From assembly GCF_001995985.1 (NCBI RefSeq), contig NZ_MUFC01000012.1, positions 24,396-88,395 on the forward strand: a DNA stretch of 64,000 nucleotides, given 5' to 3'. This DNA is from Salinivibrio sharmensis. Its GTDB lineage: Bacteria; Pseudomonadota; Gammaproteobacteria; Enterobacterales; Vibrionaceae. Within the stretch, counting starts at the first letter, position 1; the number at the start of each line of letters is the position of its first letter. Below the pieces are notes generated by a model. It did no database searches, was not told where the DNA came from, and was given only the letters and a program-made list of their open reading frames with translations. Both the position numbers and the translations under genes were made by a program. This document shows, in pieces, positions 19,367 to 30,715 of the stretch.

Positions 19367-20787
19367 CGTATTACCAAGCTTTGAATGTGCTGTGCAATCA
19401 AATCACATAAGGTTGCCAGCGCATTTTTATGTGCATGATCGAGTGGGTAAGAGGCATTCAACCGAAAGCAATGGGCAAACTGTGCGTGTGTCGCAAACAT
19501 ATTGCCCGGCGCGATACTGATATGGTGTTTGAGCGCAAGGTGGTAAAGCGCGGTGGTATCACTGCCTTTAGGCAAAGTTATCCATAAAAAATACCCCCCT
19601 TGGCTGTTAATGACATTAACGCCTTGCGGTAAATGGGCGATCAGAAACTGATAGGTCTCCTTTTTTCGTTCAGCCAGTGTGCGACGCAGCTGCTTTAGAT
19701 GGTGTTCATAGTTTCGATTATGAAGATAATGCGCGACGGCAAGTTGAATGGGGACGCTGGTGGTCACTGTGCTCATTAGCTGCAGCTTTTGTAGTTTCTG
19801 GGCTTGATCACCGGCTGCCACCCAACCGAGGCGAAAGGCATCGACCAAGGTTTTTGAGAAAGAGGAACAGTGCAACACATGGCCGCTGCGATCGAACGCT
19901 TTAGTAGGGTGCGGTTTGTGTTCTCCATCATAGAGTTCGCCATAGACATCGTCTTCGATTAAATACACCTGATAGCGTTTGACGAGTTCGGCAAGGCGTG
20001 CTTTTTTCTCGTCTAACAGCGAATATCCCAACGGATTTTGATGATTGCTCATCAGCCAACAAGCGCGGATTGGATGGGTTTGCAAGGCGCGTTCAAGTGC
20101 ATCGAGATCAATACCTTCTGTAGGATGTGTTCGGATCGCCATCGCTTTGAGTCCCCGGTTTTCAAGGGCTTGTAATGCCCCGTAAAACGCCGGGCTTTCG
20201 ACTGCGACCCAATCGCCAGGTTGTGTGACCGCGCGTAAGCTTAGGTTAAGCGCATCCAACCCGCCCGCGGTGATCACGATTTCATCGGGAGAAACCTGCA
20301 TCCCCTGCGCTGCATAGCGTTGGGCAATCAGGTGACGTAGTTGGGTATTACCCGGGGGAAGATTGTCGACCACACTATGAATCGACATAAAGCGCACCGC
20401 AGTGGTGAGCGAGCGGTTTACTTGATGGCGAGGGGCAAGCAGGGGATCAACATAGGCATGCCCATAGCTTGCCATGCCCGGCGAGCGGCTGGCTTGCAAC
20501 ACATCGAAAATATAGTCATTGATATCGACAGATTCTGCAGGATGAATCGCACTATCTGGCTTGTTATCGTCGAGTTCGGCATGAGGAGCGACGCGGTAAC
20601 CTGAGCGGGATTGAGAAACAATCCACCCTTGGCTTTCTAGCAGTTGATAGGCTTGAAGTACCGTCATAACACTCAACCCTGAATAAGCGGCCTGTTTTCT
20701 CAGCGAGGGGAGTTTTTCTCCCACATGCCAAATGCCGGCTTGAATTTGTTGTTTGATCTGCTCGCTAAGCTGCTGATACTTCGACAT
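19363..20787 (-). CDS. MocR-type GntR/aminotransferase regulator
   Basis: A 474-residue PLP-dependent MocR-family transcription factor. The N-terminal GntR winged helix covers about residues 2-70 (YQQLSEQIKQQIQAGIWHVGEKLPSLR...). The C-terminal part is a fold-type I aminotransferase domain with SNHQNPLGYS, the YLIEDDVYGEL strand and the PLP-binding Lys in SSFSKTLVDAFRLGW. MocR proteins sense PLP-adducts and often act on the divergent gene, here cioAB. A perfect inverted repeat in the shared intergenic region is a candidate operator. Confidence 0.9.
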   Translation of the reverse strand: MSKYQQLSEQIKQQIQAGIWHVGEKLPSLRKQAAYSGLSVMTVLQAYQLLESQGWIVSQSRSGYRVAPHAELDDNKPDSAIHPAESVDINDYIFDVLQASRSPGMASYGHAYVDPLLAPRHQVNRSLTTAVRFMSIHSVVDNLPPGNTQLRHLIAQRYAAQGMQVSPDEIVITAGGLDALNLSLRAVTQPGDWVAVESPAFYGALQALENRGLKAMAIRTHPTEGIDLDALERALQTHPIRACWLMSNHQNPLGYSLLDEKKARLAELVKRYQVYLIEDDVYGELYDGEHKPHPTKAFDRSGHVLHCSSFSKTLVDAFRLGWVAAGDQAQKLQKLQLMSTVTTSVPIQLAVAHYLHNRNYEHHLKQLRRTLAERKKETYQFLIAHLPQGVNVINSQGGYFLWITLPKGSDTTALYHLALKHHISIAPGNMFATHAQFAHCFRLNASYPLDHAHKNALATLCDLIAQHIQSLVIR

Positions 20788-20820
20788 CTTCCTACCATAA
20801 TCGCCGCTAAGTGAACCAGA

Positions 20821-20851
20821 CTATAACACTGACAATATAAAACTGTTATAG
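20821..20851. promoter_or_regulatory. Inverted repeat between MocR gene and cioA
   Basis: CTATAAC (20821-20827) and GTTATAG (20845-20851) form a perfect 7-bp dyad with a 17-bp AT-rich spacer in the 150-bp divergent region. It is a candidate site for the MocR protein. Confidence 0.45.
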
Positions 20852-20937
20852 GTTAATCTGAATCGTCTGTATATGGGCACATTAAAAATGAGCTTCTACC
20901 ATGCGCGTTGGTCTAATTACTGAAGTGGACTTCACGT

Positions 20938-22302
20938 ATGTTTGGTCTTGATGCCTTTATGTTGGCCCGTATTCAATTCGCGTTTACGGTTTCTTTTCAC
21001 ATTATTTTTCCTGCGATTACTATTGGTCTTGCCTGTTATCTTGCGGTGCTTGAGGGGCTATGGCTTAGAACTCGCGAGCAAGAGTACAAAACCCTCTACC
21101 TTTTCTGGTCGAAAATTTTTGCGGTCAACTTCGGGATGGGCGTGGTGTCTGGGTTGGTAATGGCATACCAATTTGGCACCAACTGGAGTGGCTTTTCCGA
21201 GTTTGCGGGCAGTATTACCGGCCCGCTGCTGACTTATGAGGTACTTACGGCGTTCTTTTTAGAAGCCGGATTTCTTGGTGTGATGCTGTTTGGTTGGCAG
21301 CGTGTCGGTGATCGTTTGCACTTTTTCGCCACGTCCATGGTCGCGTTGGGCTCTGTGATCTCTGCCTTTTGGATTTTAGCCTCCAACAGTTGGATGCACA
21401 CGCCACAAGGGCATGAAGTGGTCAATGGTCAAGTAGTACCTGTAGATTGGTTCGCGGTGGTGTTTAATCCCTCTTTCCCTTATCGCTTAGCGCACATGGT
21501 GGTCGCGGCGTTTTTATCCAGTGCCTTATTTGTTGGTGCGTCGGCGGCGTGGCACCTGCTCAAAGGGCAGCGCAGCCCAGCCGTGAAGCGGATGTTTTCG
21601 ATGTCGATGTGGATGCTGTTGTTCACCGCGCCCATTCAAGCGTTTATTGGTGATTTGCATGGCCTGAACACCTTGGAATATCAACCTGCCAAAATAGCAG
21701 CGATGGAAGGGCATTGGGACAACAGTCATGGTGAACCCACGCCGCTTATTTTATTTGGCTTACCGGATATGGAGGCGGAAACCACCCGCTACAAAGTAGA
21801 AATTCCCTATTTGGGGAGTCTGATCTTGAAACATAGTTTGACCGAGCAAATCCCAGCGCTAAACGAATTCTCTGCGGAAGACAGACCCAATTCGCCCGTA
21901 GTCTTCTGGGCGTTTCGTCTGATGGTGGGCTTAGGGCTATTGATGATCACACTTGGACTAGTGGCGGCGTGGCAGCGCTATAAAGGGCGTCTGTTTGAAC
22001 ACCAAGGGCTGCTCCGTTTTGCTTTCTATATGGGGCCGGCGGGGTTGGTCGCGATTCTAGCTGGCTGGGTAACTACTGAAGTAGGGCGCCAACCTTGGGT
22101 CGTGCATGGCCTTTTACGCACCCAAGATGCGGTGTCTGCCCACGGTGACTTGCACATGAGTATTAGCTTGATCAGTTTCTTTGTAGTGTACGGCTTGGTC
22201 TTTGGGTTGGGGTACATCTATATGATCCATCAAATTAAATTAGGTCCGGATCAGCATGATGATACACCGCATGAACCGTTAACTGTCTCTGGCCGTGTCT
22301 AA
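20938..22302 (+). CDS. cioA: Cytochrome bd-type (cyanide-insensitive) quinol oxidase subunit I
   Basis: A 454-residue CydA-family subunit of the short-Q-loop, CioA type. Haem ligands visible are H21 (FTVSFHIIFPA) and the His of FPYRLAHMVVA (near 186). The quinol-binding Q-loop contains LNTLEYQPAKIAAMEGHWD with the conserved Lys and Glu. Nine or so membrane helices are predicted. The enzyme oxidises ubiquinol and reduces O2 to water without proton pumping. It forms an operon with cioB and a DUF2474 gene and is divergent from a MocR regulator. It is not the long-loop CydA. Confidence 0.93.
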   Translation: MFGLDAFMLARIQFAFTVSFHIIFPAITIGLACYLAVLEGLWLRTREQEYKTLYLFWSKIFAVNFGMGVVSGLVMAYQFGTNWSGFSEFAGSITGPLLTYEVLTAFFLEAGFLGVMLFGWQRVGDRLHFFATSMVALGSVISAFWILASNSWMHTPQGHEVVNGQVVPVDWFAVVFNPSFPYRLAHMVVAAFLSSALFVGASAAWHLLKGQRSPAVKRMFSMSMWMLLFTAPIQAFIGDLHGLNTLEYQPAKIAAMEGHWDNSHGEPTPLILFGLPDMEAETTRYKVEIPYLGSLILKHSLTEQIPALNEFSAEDRPNSPVVFWAFRLMVGLGLLMITLGLVAAWQRYKGRLFEHQGLLRFAFYMGPAGLVAILAGWVTTEVGRQPWVVHGLLRTQDAVSAHGDLHMSISLISFFVVYGLVFGLGYIYMIHQIKLGPDQHDDTPHEPLTVSGRV

Positions 22303-22311
22303 GGGGGAAAC

Positions 22312-23313
22312 ATGGATTTAGCAATGATTTGGTTTGGCATCATCGTGTTTGCCACTTTAATGTACATCGTGATGGACGGATTTGACTTGGGGATCGGAAT
22401 CCTGATGCCGTTTATTACTGAGCGCGAAGAGCGCGACTTGATGGTTAACAGTGTCGCGCCGGTATGGGATGGCAATGAAACTTGGTTGGTCCTGGGTGGG
22501 GCGGCATTATTTGGTGCTTTCCCCTTGGCATATGCCGTGATTGTCGATGCGTTAGCAATCCCGCTCACTTTGATGTTGGTGGCGCTTATTTTTCGTGGTG
22601 TGGCGTTTGAGTTCCGTTTCAAAGCCTTGCCCGGGCATCATGGCTTTTGGGATACCGCTTTTATGGCGGGGTCGATTTTTGCCACCTTTTTCCAAGGGGT
22701 GACAGTGGGTGCGGTGATTGAAGGTTTTCCTGTCGAGGGCCGCGCTTTTGCTGGTGGCGGCCTCGATTGGTTGGCACCGTTTCCTCTCTTTTGCGGCATA
22801 GGACTGATTATTGCGTACGGTTTACTGGGGGCCACTTGGCTGATCATGAAAACGGAGCATGCGTTGCAAATGCGTATGTACCACTTGAGTCGTCGACTGG
22901 TTGTGTTGATGGCGATAAGTATTGCGATAGTCAGTGTCTGGACGCCATTCGCGTATCCGGGGATTGCCGACCGTTGGTTTAGTCTGCCAAATCTGCTCAT
23001 TCTCTCCCCGGTTCCTTTATTGACCGCTTTTTGTTTGCTCCGTCTCTGGCGCACCCGCCCTGATCACGCTCACCACCGACCATTTATCATGGCGTTGTGT
23101 GTCACCTTAGTCGGGTTTATTGGCATGGGCATCAGCATTTGGCCACATATCATTCCACCCAAGATCACAATTTGGCAGGCCGCCTCACCGCAACAAAGCT
23201 TGCAATTTATGCTGATTGGCGCGGTGTTTATCATCCCGGTTATTTTGATGTACACCTATTGGAGTTACCGTGTCTTTAGTGGCAAAGTGAATCCGGACGA
23301 GGCCTATCACTGA
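22312..23313 (+). CDS. cioB: Cytochrome bd-type quinol oxidase subunit II
   Basis: A 333-residue CydB-family membrane protein. The start reads MIWFGIIVFATLMYIVMDGFDLGIG, with the family-typical acidic MDGFDLG; the conserved WDGNETWLVLGG follows near residue 60. It assembles with CioA. ATG 22312 is behind AAGGGGG, nine bases after cioA. Its TGA stop overlaps the ATG of the next small gene. Confidence 0.94.
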   Translation: MDLAMIWFGIIVFATLMYIVMDGFDLGIGILMPFITEREERDLMVNSVAPVWDGNETWLVLGGAALFGAFPLAYAVIVDALAIPLTLMLVALIFRGVAFEFRFKALPGHHGFWDTAFMAGSIFATFFQGVTVGAVIEGFPVEGRAFAGGGLDWLAPFPLFCGIGLIIAYGLLGATWLIMKTEHALQMRMYHLSRRLVVLMAISIAIVSVWTPFAYPGIADRWFSLPNLLILSPVPLLTAFCLLRLWRTRPDHAHHRPFIMALCVTLVGFIGMGISIWPHIIPPKITIWQAASPQQSLQFMLIGAVFIIPVILMYTYWSYRVFSGKVNPDEAYH

Positions 23314-23447
23314 TGGCTGATATGACAAAACCGACTTGGCAGCGTTGGCTTTGGTTAATCGCTATCTGGGGAGCCAGTGTAGCGGCATTGGGGGCTGTCT
23401 CTTGGCTATTTAAGCTTTTGATGCACGCTGCGGGTTTGCAAAGTTAG
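23313..23447 (+). CDS. DUF2474-family small membrane protein of the bd oxidase operon
   Basis: A 44-residue protein starting at the ATG that overlaps the cioB stop (TGATG). It has a basic/aromatic N-terminus (MADMTKPTWQRWLWL) and one membrane helix (about 14-36, WLIAIWGASVAALGAVSWLF). Position and pattern match DUF2474, found at the end of cioAB operons and analogous to CydX, the small subunit that stabilises the oxidase. The analogy is inferred from context and topology. Confidence 0.85.
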   Translation: MADMTKPTWQRWLWLIAIWGASVAALGAVSWLFKLLMHAAGLQS

Positions 23448-23601
23448 CTGCCGTTAACTTTCTATTACGTGGCGAATCAGTGATAAGCTTCTCAAGCTAA
23501 TGATAAAGCGGTCGGATGTCTTATCACTGAAATAGTACTGACTCGATAGTCCGTTTTATGATACGTGCGAACACTTCTTTCAACTAAAAATAGGGTTACG
23601 T

Positions 23602-23949
23602 ATGGAATGGTATTTAAAAGTGCTGCGCAATTATGCCACTTTTTCAGGGCGCGCCCATCGTCGAGAGTATTGGATGTTCTTTCTGATTAACTTTTGCATC
23701 TCATTGGCGCTAAACATTGTCGCTGAAGCGACGGGGCTGGTGTTGCTGAGCATTGTGTATTCATTGGCGGTACTACTGGCAACCTTGGCAGTCACATCAA
23801 GGCGTTTGCATGACACGGGACGTTCGGCATGGTGGCTGCTAATCGCTTTTATCCCTATTATCGGTATGATCACTTTGCTGGTGTTGTGTGCGTTGGAAGG
23901 CGAGCCTGAAAGCAACCCTTACGGTCCCGCTCCGCTGAGTGTGTCGTGA
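23602..23949 (+). CDS. DUF805 inner-membrane protein (YhaH-like)
   Basis: A 115-residue membrane protein of the DUF805 family. The start MEWYLKVLRNYATFSGRAHRREYWMF is the typical amphipathic N-terminus with FSGRARRxEYW. Three or four hydrophobic helices follow, with the conserved RRLHDTGRSAWW between the second and third. Function is unknown in the family. ATG 23602 follows TAGGG. A terminator follows. Confidence 0.9.
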   Translation: MEWYLKVLRNYATFSGRAHRREYWMFFLINFCISLALNIVAEATGLVLLSIVYSLAVLLATLAVTSRRLHDTGRSAWWLLIAFIPIIGMITLLVLCALEGEPESNPYGPAPLSVS

Positions 23950-23970
23950 AGTCATACCTAACGCTATTTT

Positions 23971-23998
23971 AAAAGCCGATGTTATTATCGGCTTTTTG
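23971..23998 (+). terminator. Terminator after the DUF805 gene
   Basis: A perfect 10-bp stem AAAAGCCGAT / ATCGGCTTTT with a 6-nt loop and T-run. Confidence 0.85.
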
Positions 23999-24015
23999 TC
24001 CCCTCGGAGCCTAAC

Positions 24016-24540
24016 GTGATAGCGATCGAACCTTACCAACTGATTCCTGCCAGCTTTTCGCCTTGGCGTCCCATTTACTTAGAGATTGCCCAAGCCCTGT
24101 CTGATCATATCTCCACACCTCGTATTGAGGTACTGCATTTTGGCTCCACGTCAGCGAAAGTAGGAGGCAAGGGGATTATTGATTTATCCATTCTGTATCG
24201 TCCTGGCGAGCGCGATGATACTGTCACTCACCTCTATGCGCTAGGCTTCCAAGATCAGCACAGTAAGCAGCCGTTTCCAGAACACCGCCCTCGCAAAGAC
24301 GCGTCTGTGACCTATCAAGGTGAGCGATTTTTGATTCATGCTCACGTGATTGAAAAAAACAGTGATGAGCATCATCGCCAAGTGGCATATAAACAATATT
24401 TGCTCGATAACCCCGATGTACGCGCCGAGTACGAAGAAAAAAAGCGCTCTATTTTAAAAGCAGGCGTTAACGAGCAAGACAGCTACGTAAAGCATAAAGC
24501 GCCGTTTGTGAAAGCGATTCTTAATGACATCAGTGATTGA
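24016..24540 (+). CDS. GrpB/UPF0157-family protein
   Basis: A 174-residue nucleotidyltransferase-fold protein of the GrpB (UPF0157) family. IEVLHFGSTSAKVGGKGIIDLSILY is the signature, with the GSTS and D-x-S motifs of the NTase fold, and HAHVI follows. Substrate unknown. The start is GTG 24016 with GGAG seven bases before. It stands alone between two terminator or promoter regions. Confidence 0.88.
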   Translation: MIAIEPYQLIPASFSPWRPIYLEIAQALSDHISTPRIEVLHFGSTSAKVGGKGIIDLSILYRPGERDDTVTHLYALGFQDQHSKQPFPEHRPRKDASVTYQGERFLIHAHVIEKNSDEHHRQVAYKQYLLDNPDVRAEYEEKKRSILKAGVNEQDSYVKHKAPFVKAILNDISD

Positions 24541-24712
24541 ATATGAATTCAAAGTCCTTTTCTTACGCTTTTCCCTCTCATCACTAGACTTTAGTCGTAT
24601 GGGGGGATGTCACTCAAGTGCATACGCTATTGTTGGTCTATAGTACTGAAGTATGCACGAGGTATTGAACCTTGAGGCTTTTGCTTTTCCAGAGGGCGAA
24701 GAGGGTCCGTGA

Positions 24713-25918
24713 GTGAGTGACTTACAACAGGGAATACTAGTTGTTGATGATCAGAAAGTGGTTCGGCACACCCTATTTTTATGTCTTCAAAACCTCGGTT
24801 TTACAAACGTTTATCAGGCTGAGAACGGTCGCGAAGCGAAAAAACTCCTAAACACTCACTCGATTCAATGCGTATTTTGCGATCTCAATATGCCCATTGA
24901 AGATGGGTTTGAGGTGCTTAAATTTCTAGACGCACAAGCCTATCAAGGCGCCATTGTATTAATGAGTGGTGAGGAAGAGGAAGTACTGGCTTCAACCGCC
25001 AATTTGGCGCGTCTTTATCAACTGAATATCATTGAATGTGTGGCCAAGCCACTTTCATTTGCAACAGTGAAACGACTGCTGACCGCCAGTGAACGTGTAC
25101 TAGATATGGAGGCTCACCATGCGCCGCATGCACTGCCACCACTCACCGCCAAGTTATTAAAAGGATACATAGATAAAGGCGGGCTAAGGGCGTTTTTCCA
25201 GCCGCAAATTTCTTTGTCCTCAGGTCGCCTTAAGGGGTTTGAGGTGTTGGCACGGTTGTTCAAACCTGACGAGAGCATGGTTTTTCCTGACCTGTTTATC
25301 CCCACCGCAGAAAAGCATATCGAAAGCATAACCGATCTGACCAAGCGTGTTATTGAGTGTGCGTACCAAGATATTAATCAATATGGGCAAGATATCGCCA
25401 CTTTGTCATTTGCCTTTAATATATCCGCCAAAGTGTTGGAGGCCCCTAATTTTCCCCAGTGGTTACAAGCGACAACCGCCAAGTATCAATTGCGTCCTGA
25501 ACAGATTATCTGTGAGTTAACAGAGACAGCTTTTACCACTGATCAAGCGACCATTGATACCCAAATGCTGCGGTTAAAAATGATGAAATTTAAATTATCC
25601 ATCGATGATTTTGGCACAGGCTATTCGTCTATTGCCCAGCTGCATTCGATTCCTTTTGATGAGCTGAAAGTGGACAAGCGCTTTGTGCTCGATTGTTTAT
25701 CGAATACTAAATCTGCGGCTGTGGTTGAACAAAGTATTCAACTCGCCAAAGCAATCGGGGTAAACGTTGTGGCGGAGGGGATTGAGACTCAAGCCGTATG
25801 TGACTTTGTTAAGGCACTGGGATGTGACATTGGACAAGGCTACTTGTACGCCAAACCAGAACCACTGAATGTATTTGATTGGCGTACAGCCAGTATTCAG
25901 CGTGGGAATCGTGAATGA
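24713..25918 (+). CDS. Response regulator with EAL phosphodiesterase domain
   Basis: A 401-residue protein. A receiver domain (about 7-120) has the acidic pair VVDDQK, phospho-acceptor D57 (VFCDLNMP) and Lys of VAKPLS. An EAL domain (about 145-390) has FEVLARL in place of EALLR (Glu kept), [33 protein letters not shown] and VAEGIET; the metal and catalytic residues look intact, so c-di-GMP hydrolysis to pGpG is likely. The start is GTG 24713 with GAGGG upstream. The stop overlaps the next gene by 4 nt. Its likely partner kinase is that neighbour. VieA is a relative in V. cholerae, though no C-terminal HTH is present here. Confidence 0.92.
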   Translation: MSDLQQGILVVDDQKVVRHTLFLCLQNLGFTNVYQAENGREAKKLLNTHSIQCVFCDLNMPIEDGFEVLKFLDAQAYQGAIVLMSGEEEEVLASTANLARLYQLNIIECVAKPLSFATVKRLLTASERVLDMEAHHAPHALPPLTAKLLKGYIDKGGLRAFFQPQISLSSGRLKGFEVLARLFKPDESMVFPDLFIPTAEKHIESITDLTKRVIECAYQDINQYGQDIATLSFAFNISAKVLEAPNFPQWLQATTAKYQLRPEQIICELTETAFTTDQATIDTQMLRLKMMKFKLSIDDFGTGYSSIAQLHSIPFDELKVDKRFVLDCLSNTKSAAVVEQSIQLAKAIGVNVVAEGIETQAVCDFVKALGCDIGQGYLYAKPEPLNVFDWRTASIQRGNRE

Positions 25919-28900
25919 AGTTTTCTGTGAAGCTACCTATTATTTTGTTGATGCTGGGCGGCTTAATGCTGGCATCCGTTACCGTGGTCTCTTGGAAAGG
26001 CCGCGATCTGCTTCAAGAAAGCACATTAACTAACATAGAGCGAGAAGCAGCACTACTGATTCGATTGATTGAAAGGAATCTTTTTGAAAGGTATCACGAT
26101 GCTCGCGCGTTTCCTCTGTCGCTAGGGGAAATTGAATCAGATAGCCTGAGTAACCAACAAGTAAATGACAATACGGTAAGAAACCTTAACGAGTTAATCG
26201 CTAATTATAAAGTTTACCGTCGTATTGCGATTGTGAGTATGGAGGGCGAATTACTGGCGATAAATAACCAAAATACGCATGGTAAATCGCTCCCGCCTCT
26301 TGACCTTTCCCAAGCACAAATTATGAACAGTGTTTGGTTCAATGAGATCCTTAACGGCCAAACCCTCGCCCCCGAACAACCGAATAGTACGTATGTCACT
26401 GGGCCAGAGCGTTTTATTTTCGGCTCCAATGCCTCTTCCTACGACATGATCTTTGCTTCTGTGATCCGTAATACCGCCAACCGCCCTGTCGGTATTTGGG
26501 TCAATGTGGTCGATTTCTCTACCGTTGAGTCCATTGTGGCTGAAAGCTACGACTTACTCGCTAAACGCGGGCTAGTCAGTGCGGAATTAACCCTCTTAGA
26601 CCGCCAGGGCCGTATTATCGTTGATTATGATCCTGTCGGACAAAATGAATCAACGTATCAAAGGGACTTTCAAGTTCTGGGTAAATTAAACTTGGCGACA
26701 AACGGTGTCGAAGGGGCGAGATTAGCCGTTGCTGGATTAACGGGGTCAAACATCTCAACACACTATCGGAAACAAGTGGATCAGGTCACCGGGTTTGCCC
26801 ATACCGAAGGGGCGTATGATTATCCAGGACTGGGTTGGTCAGCGATGATCCGCGTCGAAGTGGGGGAGGCGCTGCTTGCGCCCAATACCCTGTATAAAAA
26901 TTCTTTCATCATGACTGCCACACTGCTGTCGTTGATTGTACTGCTTGCCTTCTATGTATCACGGCAAGTTTTTAAACCTTTAGGGCAGCTAAGCACCGCG
27001 GTGCGAAAACTGGCGCGGGGCGAGCATAACTTTTCCCTACCACAGCGAGACAGAGGCGATGAAGTGGGGGTCATGGCCAGTGAGCTGCTCAAACTGCGTG
27101 ATATGGTGAGCGAGCGAGAAAGCTTAATCAGAGAAACGGAAGAGCAGCGCTTTCAGTTAGATATCCAAAGTCGCGCTATTGAAGCGACTGCAACAGGGAT
27201 CATCGTCTCTGATGTTAGGCTTGCAGATTACCCCATTATTTATGCCAATAAAGCGTTTGAGACCTTAACAGGCTACAGCTCGAAAGAAGTGGTGGGTAAA
27301 AACTGTCGCTTTTTGCAGGCCGATGATCGTGATCAGCCCGAGTTTGAACGCCTCCGCTATGCCCTTAAAAACGCCTTATCTTGCTCCGTAGTGGTGCGCA
27401 ATTATAAAAAAGACGGCACACTTTTTTACAATAGTCTACGCCTCGATCCTATTTTTGATGATGCGGGCTCGTTGACCCATTATATCGGGATGCAGTCGGA
27501 TATTACGGAGCTTAAGCAGGTAGACGATGAGGCTAAATTTAAACTCGAACAAGAAATACAACGCCGAACCCAAGACTTACAAGAATCCGAAGGGCGTTTG
27601 AGGACGGTGTTTGACACCGCACTTGATGGCATGGTGGTGATCGACACCCAAGGCAATATTCTCGAAGTTAACCGTTCATTGGAGCTTATCTTTGGGCGCA
27701 TTCGTGAAGAGCTGGTGGGAGAAAATGCCTCTATTTTGATGCCAGATAAGTATAAAGCCCATCACGATGGGTTTATAAGTCAATATCAGTTAACAGGGAG
27801 TAAAAAGCTGATTGGCACACCACGAAAACTGCAGGGTGTGCATAAATCCGGGCGTGAGTTTCCCATTGAGGTATCCGTTGGCGAAACCTGGTTTGGCGAT
27901 ACGCAGGGATTTGTCGGTGTTATCAAAGATATCACAGTCGAAGAAGACGTTAAGCAGCGAGAGCAACGTCTTCAATATGCGCTAAAAGAAAGAGAAGTCA
28001 TCTATCGAACTGCTTTTGATCAGGCGGCAGTGGGTATATGTCGTGTTGACCTTGAGGGTAATTTTATTGAGGTCAATGACAGAATGAGCGAGATACTGGG
28101 CTATAGCCAAGAGGCGCTGCTACAACTTAGTTACCAGGACATTACTCACCCAGATCATCTTTCAACCAGTCATGCGCAAGTCGCGCAACTCACCATAGGG
28201 GAAAGCCGCTCGTTTTCCATGGACAAGCAATATATCACCCAGGGCGGTGAAGCCTTATGGGCCACGGTATCGGTGTCTACTGTGATGGATGAAGACGGCT
28301 CGCCTAGGTATTTTATTGCGGCGTTGGAAGATATTAGTCAACGTAAAGCAATAGAGCGTGAATTGCTCTCTGCAAAAAGGGCGCGAGATGAGCTGCTTCG
28401 CGGTATGCAGTTAGCCTCTGATGCGGGAGGGATTTGCAATTGGTCAATGGATGTCACTACGGGGGAGCTTAAGTGGGACGATAACATGTATCGTTTGTAT
28501 GGGATTGCACCTGAAGCGCCGGTAAATTACGAGGTGTGGCAGGCGTGTATTCATCCCGATGACCGTCAAAATGCGATTAAAGAAGTAGAAACGGCACTAA
28601 ACGATAGCAACGTCTTTAATGCTGAGTTTCGTGTGATCCACCCTAAGACTCAGCGAATCAGTTGGATTAAAGCCGCGGGCAATGTGGTGAAAGATGATCA
28701 GTCGGGGCGAGAAATGCTCTTTGGCATCAACCTAGACATTACGCATGATCGACAGACACAAGCCAAGTTAGAGAAGGAATCCGTGATGGCGAGAAATGCC
28801 AATGAGGCAAAATCTCGCTTCTTAGCCACCATGAGCCATGAAATTAGAACGCCCATGAATGGTGTGATTGGAATGGTGGATTTACTAAAAGAAACGCCTC

Positions 28901-30699
28901 TGGAGCCAGAGCAATCTAAAATGGTGTCGACGATTCGAGACTCTTCTTTCTCGTTACTTGAGATAATCAACGATATTCTTGATTTTTCCAAAATCGAATC
29001 AGGGCAAATGGAGTTGGACCCGACCGACGTCAATGTACTCGACTTAATTGAGAAAACCTTGGACGCACTATGGGTTAGCGCTGATCAAAAAGGCGTCGAA
29101 CTCTTTTTCTCACATGACTATGCCACCCCTGACTTTATCTTGGTTGATCCGGTGCGCGTGCGCCAAATTCTTCTTAACTTATTAGGGAACGCCATTAAGT
29201 TCACCAGCAAAGAAAAAGAGGGAGGCCATGTCTTTGTCAAAACAGCATATTGTCAAGACAGTGAGATGCTTACGTTGAGCATCCGAGATACTGGCGTTGG
29301 CATGACCCACGAACAGATGGATAAACTGTTCAAGCCCTTTACACAGGCGGATAGTTCCACCACGCGGAGATACGGGGGAACGGGTCTAGGACTGAGTATT
29401 TCCAAGTCATTTGTCGATATGATGGGTGGGGATATTGAGGTTGAGAGTGAGTTTGGTAAAGGCAGTGAGTTTATAGTCCGAGTACCTGCCCGCAGTAGCG
29501 CCAAAACCCATGAAACCAATCGACGTTATCCGTTTTCTGCGTTTTCTTTTGTCTTATTTATCGATCATGAACCGCTTGAGAACACCTGTATAGCATTGCT
29601 TGAAAGCTTATACCCCCGTGAGATTCTGGATGCAAAAGTCACGGTGCCAGCTAACTGGGACCCGGATACTATGATTGCGATTACAACAGATGAAAGAATG
29701 TTGGAAAGACATCAGGGCGTGCGTTGCCTATTGCTTGGGGATGATTTAGGTGGAAATGACGCCTATAAGTATCCAGGGCCTTATCGGTTAAACCGATATC
29801 CCCTTAAACCCAGTGAATTTGTACTGGGCGCTGCAGTGATGTGCGGGCTTGAAAGCCCGGATGTTGATTGGAGTGAAGCGGTAAATGGCGATGCCTTTGC
29901 CGATAGCAGTCAAGTGGATGCACAAGCGTGTGGCACCATTTTATGTGCTGAAGATCAGCCAACCAACCAGCTCGTTCTTGCCAAGCAGCTAAAACAGCTT
30001 GGTTATCAATTTGAAATGACATCGGATGGCAAAGAGGCACTTGAGAAGTGGTATCAAGGGGAGTATGCAATGCTCTTAACAGACTGTCATATGCCCGAAA
30101 TGGATGGTTTTGAATTGGCGGCTGAGATAAGACGATTAGAGGCTGAAGAAAATCGCGAGCGTACGTTAATAATTGCCATCACCGCCAATGCACTCGTGGG
30201 AGAAGCGGATCACTGCTTGCAATCGGGGATGGATGATTATGTTTCCAAACCTGTTGAGATCCAGACACTTAAACGCGTGTTGGCATTGCGCCTTAGAGGG
30301 CGAGCGTTGAGAAAGGGCGAACCCGCAGTGGCTCAGACTAGCGAAGAAGTCTCTCATACGGAACCGCTCATCGATGACCGTCAGCTCGAGAAAGTCATTG
30401 GCAGCTCAGACCAGGAAATGAAGTCCGCTATATTGTCTATGTTCTGGGACGGCGTATCGGCAGATGTCAATGCGCTCGAACAGGCGATTGTCGGCGGTGA
30501 CGATGAAAAAATAAAAGCGATTGCTCATGGGGCAAAAGGCGCATCTGCATCAAGTGGGGCGATGCGCTTGAGCGAGCTGTTCCGAGTCATCGAAAACAGC
30601 AGTCACGATCTTGAACAAGTAAGAACTGTGTTTACCGAAATAAGTGCAATGATGACCGCAATTGAAACCGATCTGCGGGAAGAAAAAATCATTCAATGA
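25915..30699 (+). CDS. Large membrane hybrid histidine kinase (Cache-HAMP-PAS x4-HisKA-HATPase-REC-HPt)
   Basis: A 1594-residue sensor kinase. TM1 is at about 7-27, a periplasmic Cache-like domain at 30-320, TM2 at 330-350, then HAMP. Four PAS domains follow between about 415 and 945; PAS1 has the LOV-like GKNCRFLQ with the Cys that in LOV domains binds flavin. HisKA has [10 protein letters not shown] (H975), then HATPase ([14 protein letters not shown]), a degenerate receiver-like segment (about 1205-1320, FVLFIDHEP, no clear phospho-acceptor), a proper receiver (D1390 in [12 protein letters not shown]) and an HPt domain (H1538, AHGAKGAS). A full phosphorelay can thus end on the receiver-EAL protein encoded just upstream. 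ATG overlaps the upstream stop. Confidence 0.92.
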   Translation: MKFSVKLPIILLMLGGLMLASVTVVSWKGRDLLQESTLTNIEREAALLIRLIERNLFERYHDARAFPLSLGEIESDSLSNQQVNDNTVRNLNELIANYKVYRRIAIVSMEGELLAINNQNTHGKSLPPLDLSQAQIMNSVWFNEILNGQTLAPEQPNSTYVTGPERFIFGSNASSYDMIFASVIRNTANRPVGIWVNVVDFSTVESIVAESYDLLAKRGLVSAELTLLDRQGRIIVDYDPVGQNESTYQRDFQVLGKLNLATNGVEGARLAVAGLTGSNISTHYRKQVDQVTGFAHTEGAYDYPGLGWSAMIRVEVGEALLAPNTLYKNSFIMTATLLSLIVLLAFYVSRQVFKPLGQLSTAVRKLARGEHNFSLPQRDRGDEVGVMASELLKLRDMVSERESLIRETEEQRFQLDIQSRAIEATATGIIVSDVRLADYPIIYANKAFETLTGYSSKEVVGKNCRFLQADDRDQPEFERLRYALKNALSCSVVVRNYKKDGTLFYNSLRLDPIFDDAGSLTHYIGMQSDITELKQVDDEAKFKLEQEIQRRTQDLQESEGRLRTVFDTALDGMVVIDTQGNILEVNRSLELIFGRIREELVGENASILMPDKYKAHHDGFISQYQLTGSKKLIGTPRKLQGVHKSGREFPIEVSVGETWFGDTQGFVGVIKDITVEEDVKQREQRLQYALKEREVIYRTAFDQAAVGICRVDLEGNFIEVNDRMSEILGYSQEALLQLSYQDITHPDHLSTSHAQVAQLTIGESRSFSMDKQYITQGGEALWATVSVSTVMDEDGSPRYFIAALEDISQRKAIERELLSAKRARDELLRGMQLASDAGGICNWSMDVTTGELKWDDNMYRLYGIAPEAPVNYEVWQACIHPDDRQNAIKEVETALNDSNVFNAEFRVIHPKTQRISWIKAAGNVVKDDQSGREMLFGINLDITHDRQTQAKLEKESVMARNANEAKSRFLATMSHEIRTPMNGVIGMVDLLKETPLEPEQSKMVSTIRDSSFSLLEIINDILDFSKIESGQMELDPTDVNVLDLIEKTLDALWVSADQKGVELFFSHDYATPDFILVDPVRVRQILLNLLGNAIKFTSKEKEGGHVFVKTAYCQDSEMLTLSIRDTGVGMTHEQMDKLFKPFTQADSSTTRRYGGTGLGLSISKSFVDMMGGDIEVESEFGKGSEFIVRVPARSSAKTHETNRRYPFSAFSFVLFIDHEPLENTCIALLESLYPREILDAKVTVPANWDPDTMIAITTDERMLERHQGVRCLLLGDDLGGNDAYKYPGPYRLNRYPLKPSEFVLGAAVMCGLESPDVDWSEAVNGDAFADSSQVDAQACGTILCAEDQPTNQLVLAKQLKQLGYQFEMTSDGKEALEKWYQGEYAMLLTDCHMPEMDGFELAAEIRRLEAEENRERTLIIAITANALVGEADHCLQSGMDDYVSKPVEIQTLKRVLALRLRGRALRKGEPAVAQTSEEVSHTEPLIDDRQLEKVIGSSDQEMKSAILSMFWDGVSADVNALEQAIVGGDDEKIKAIAHGAKGASASSGAMRLSELFRVIENSSHDLEQVRTVFTEISAMMTAIETDLREEKIIQ

Positions 30700-30715
30700 A
30701 TGTAAGAGGCGCGAT

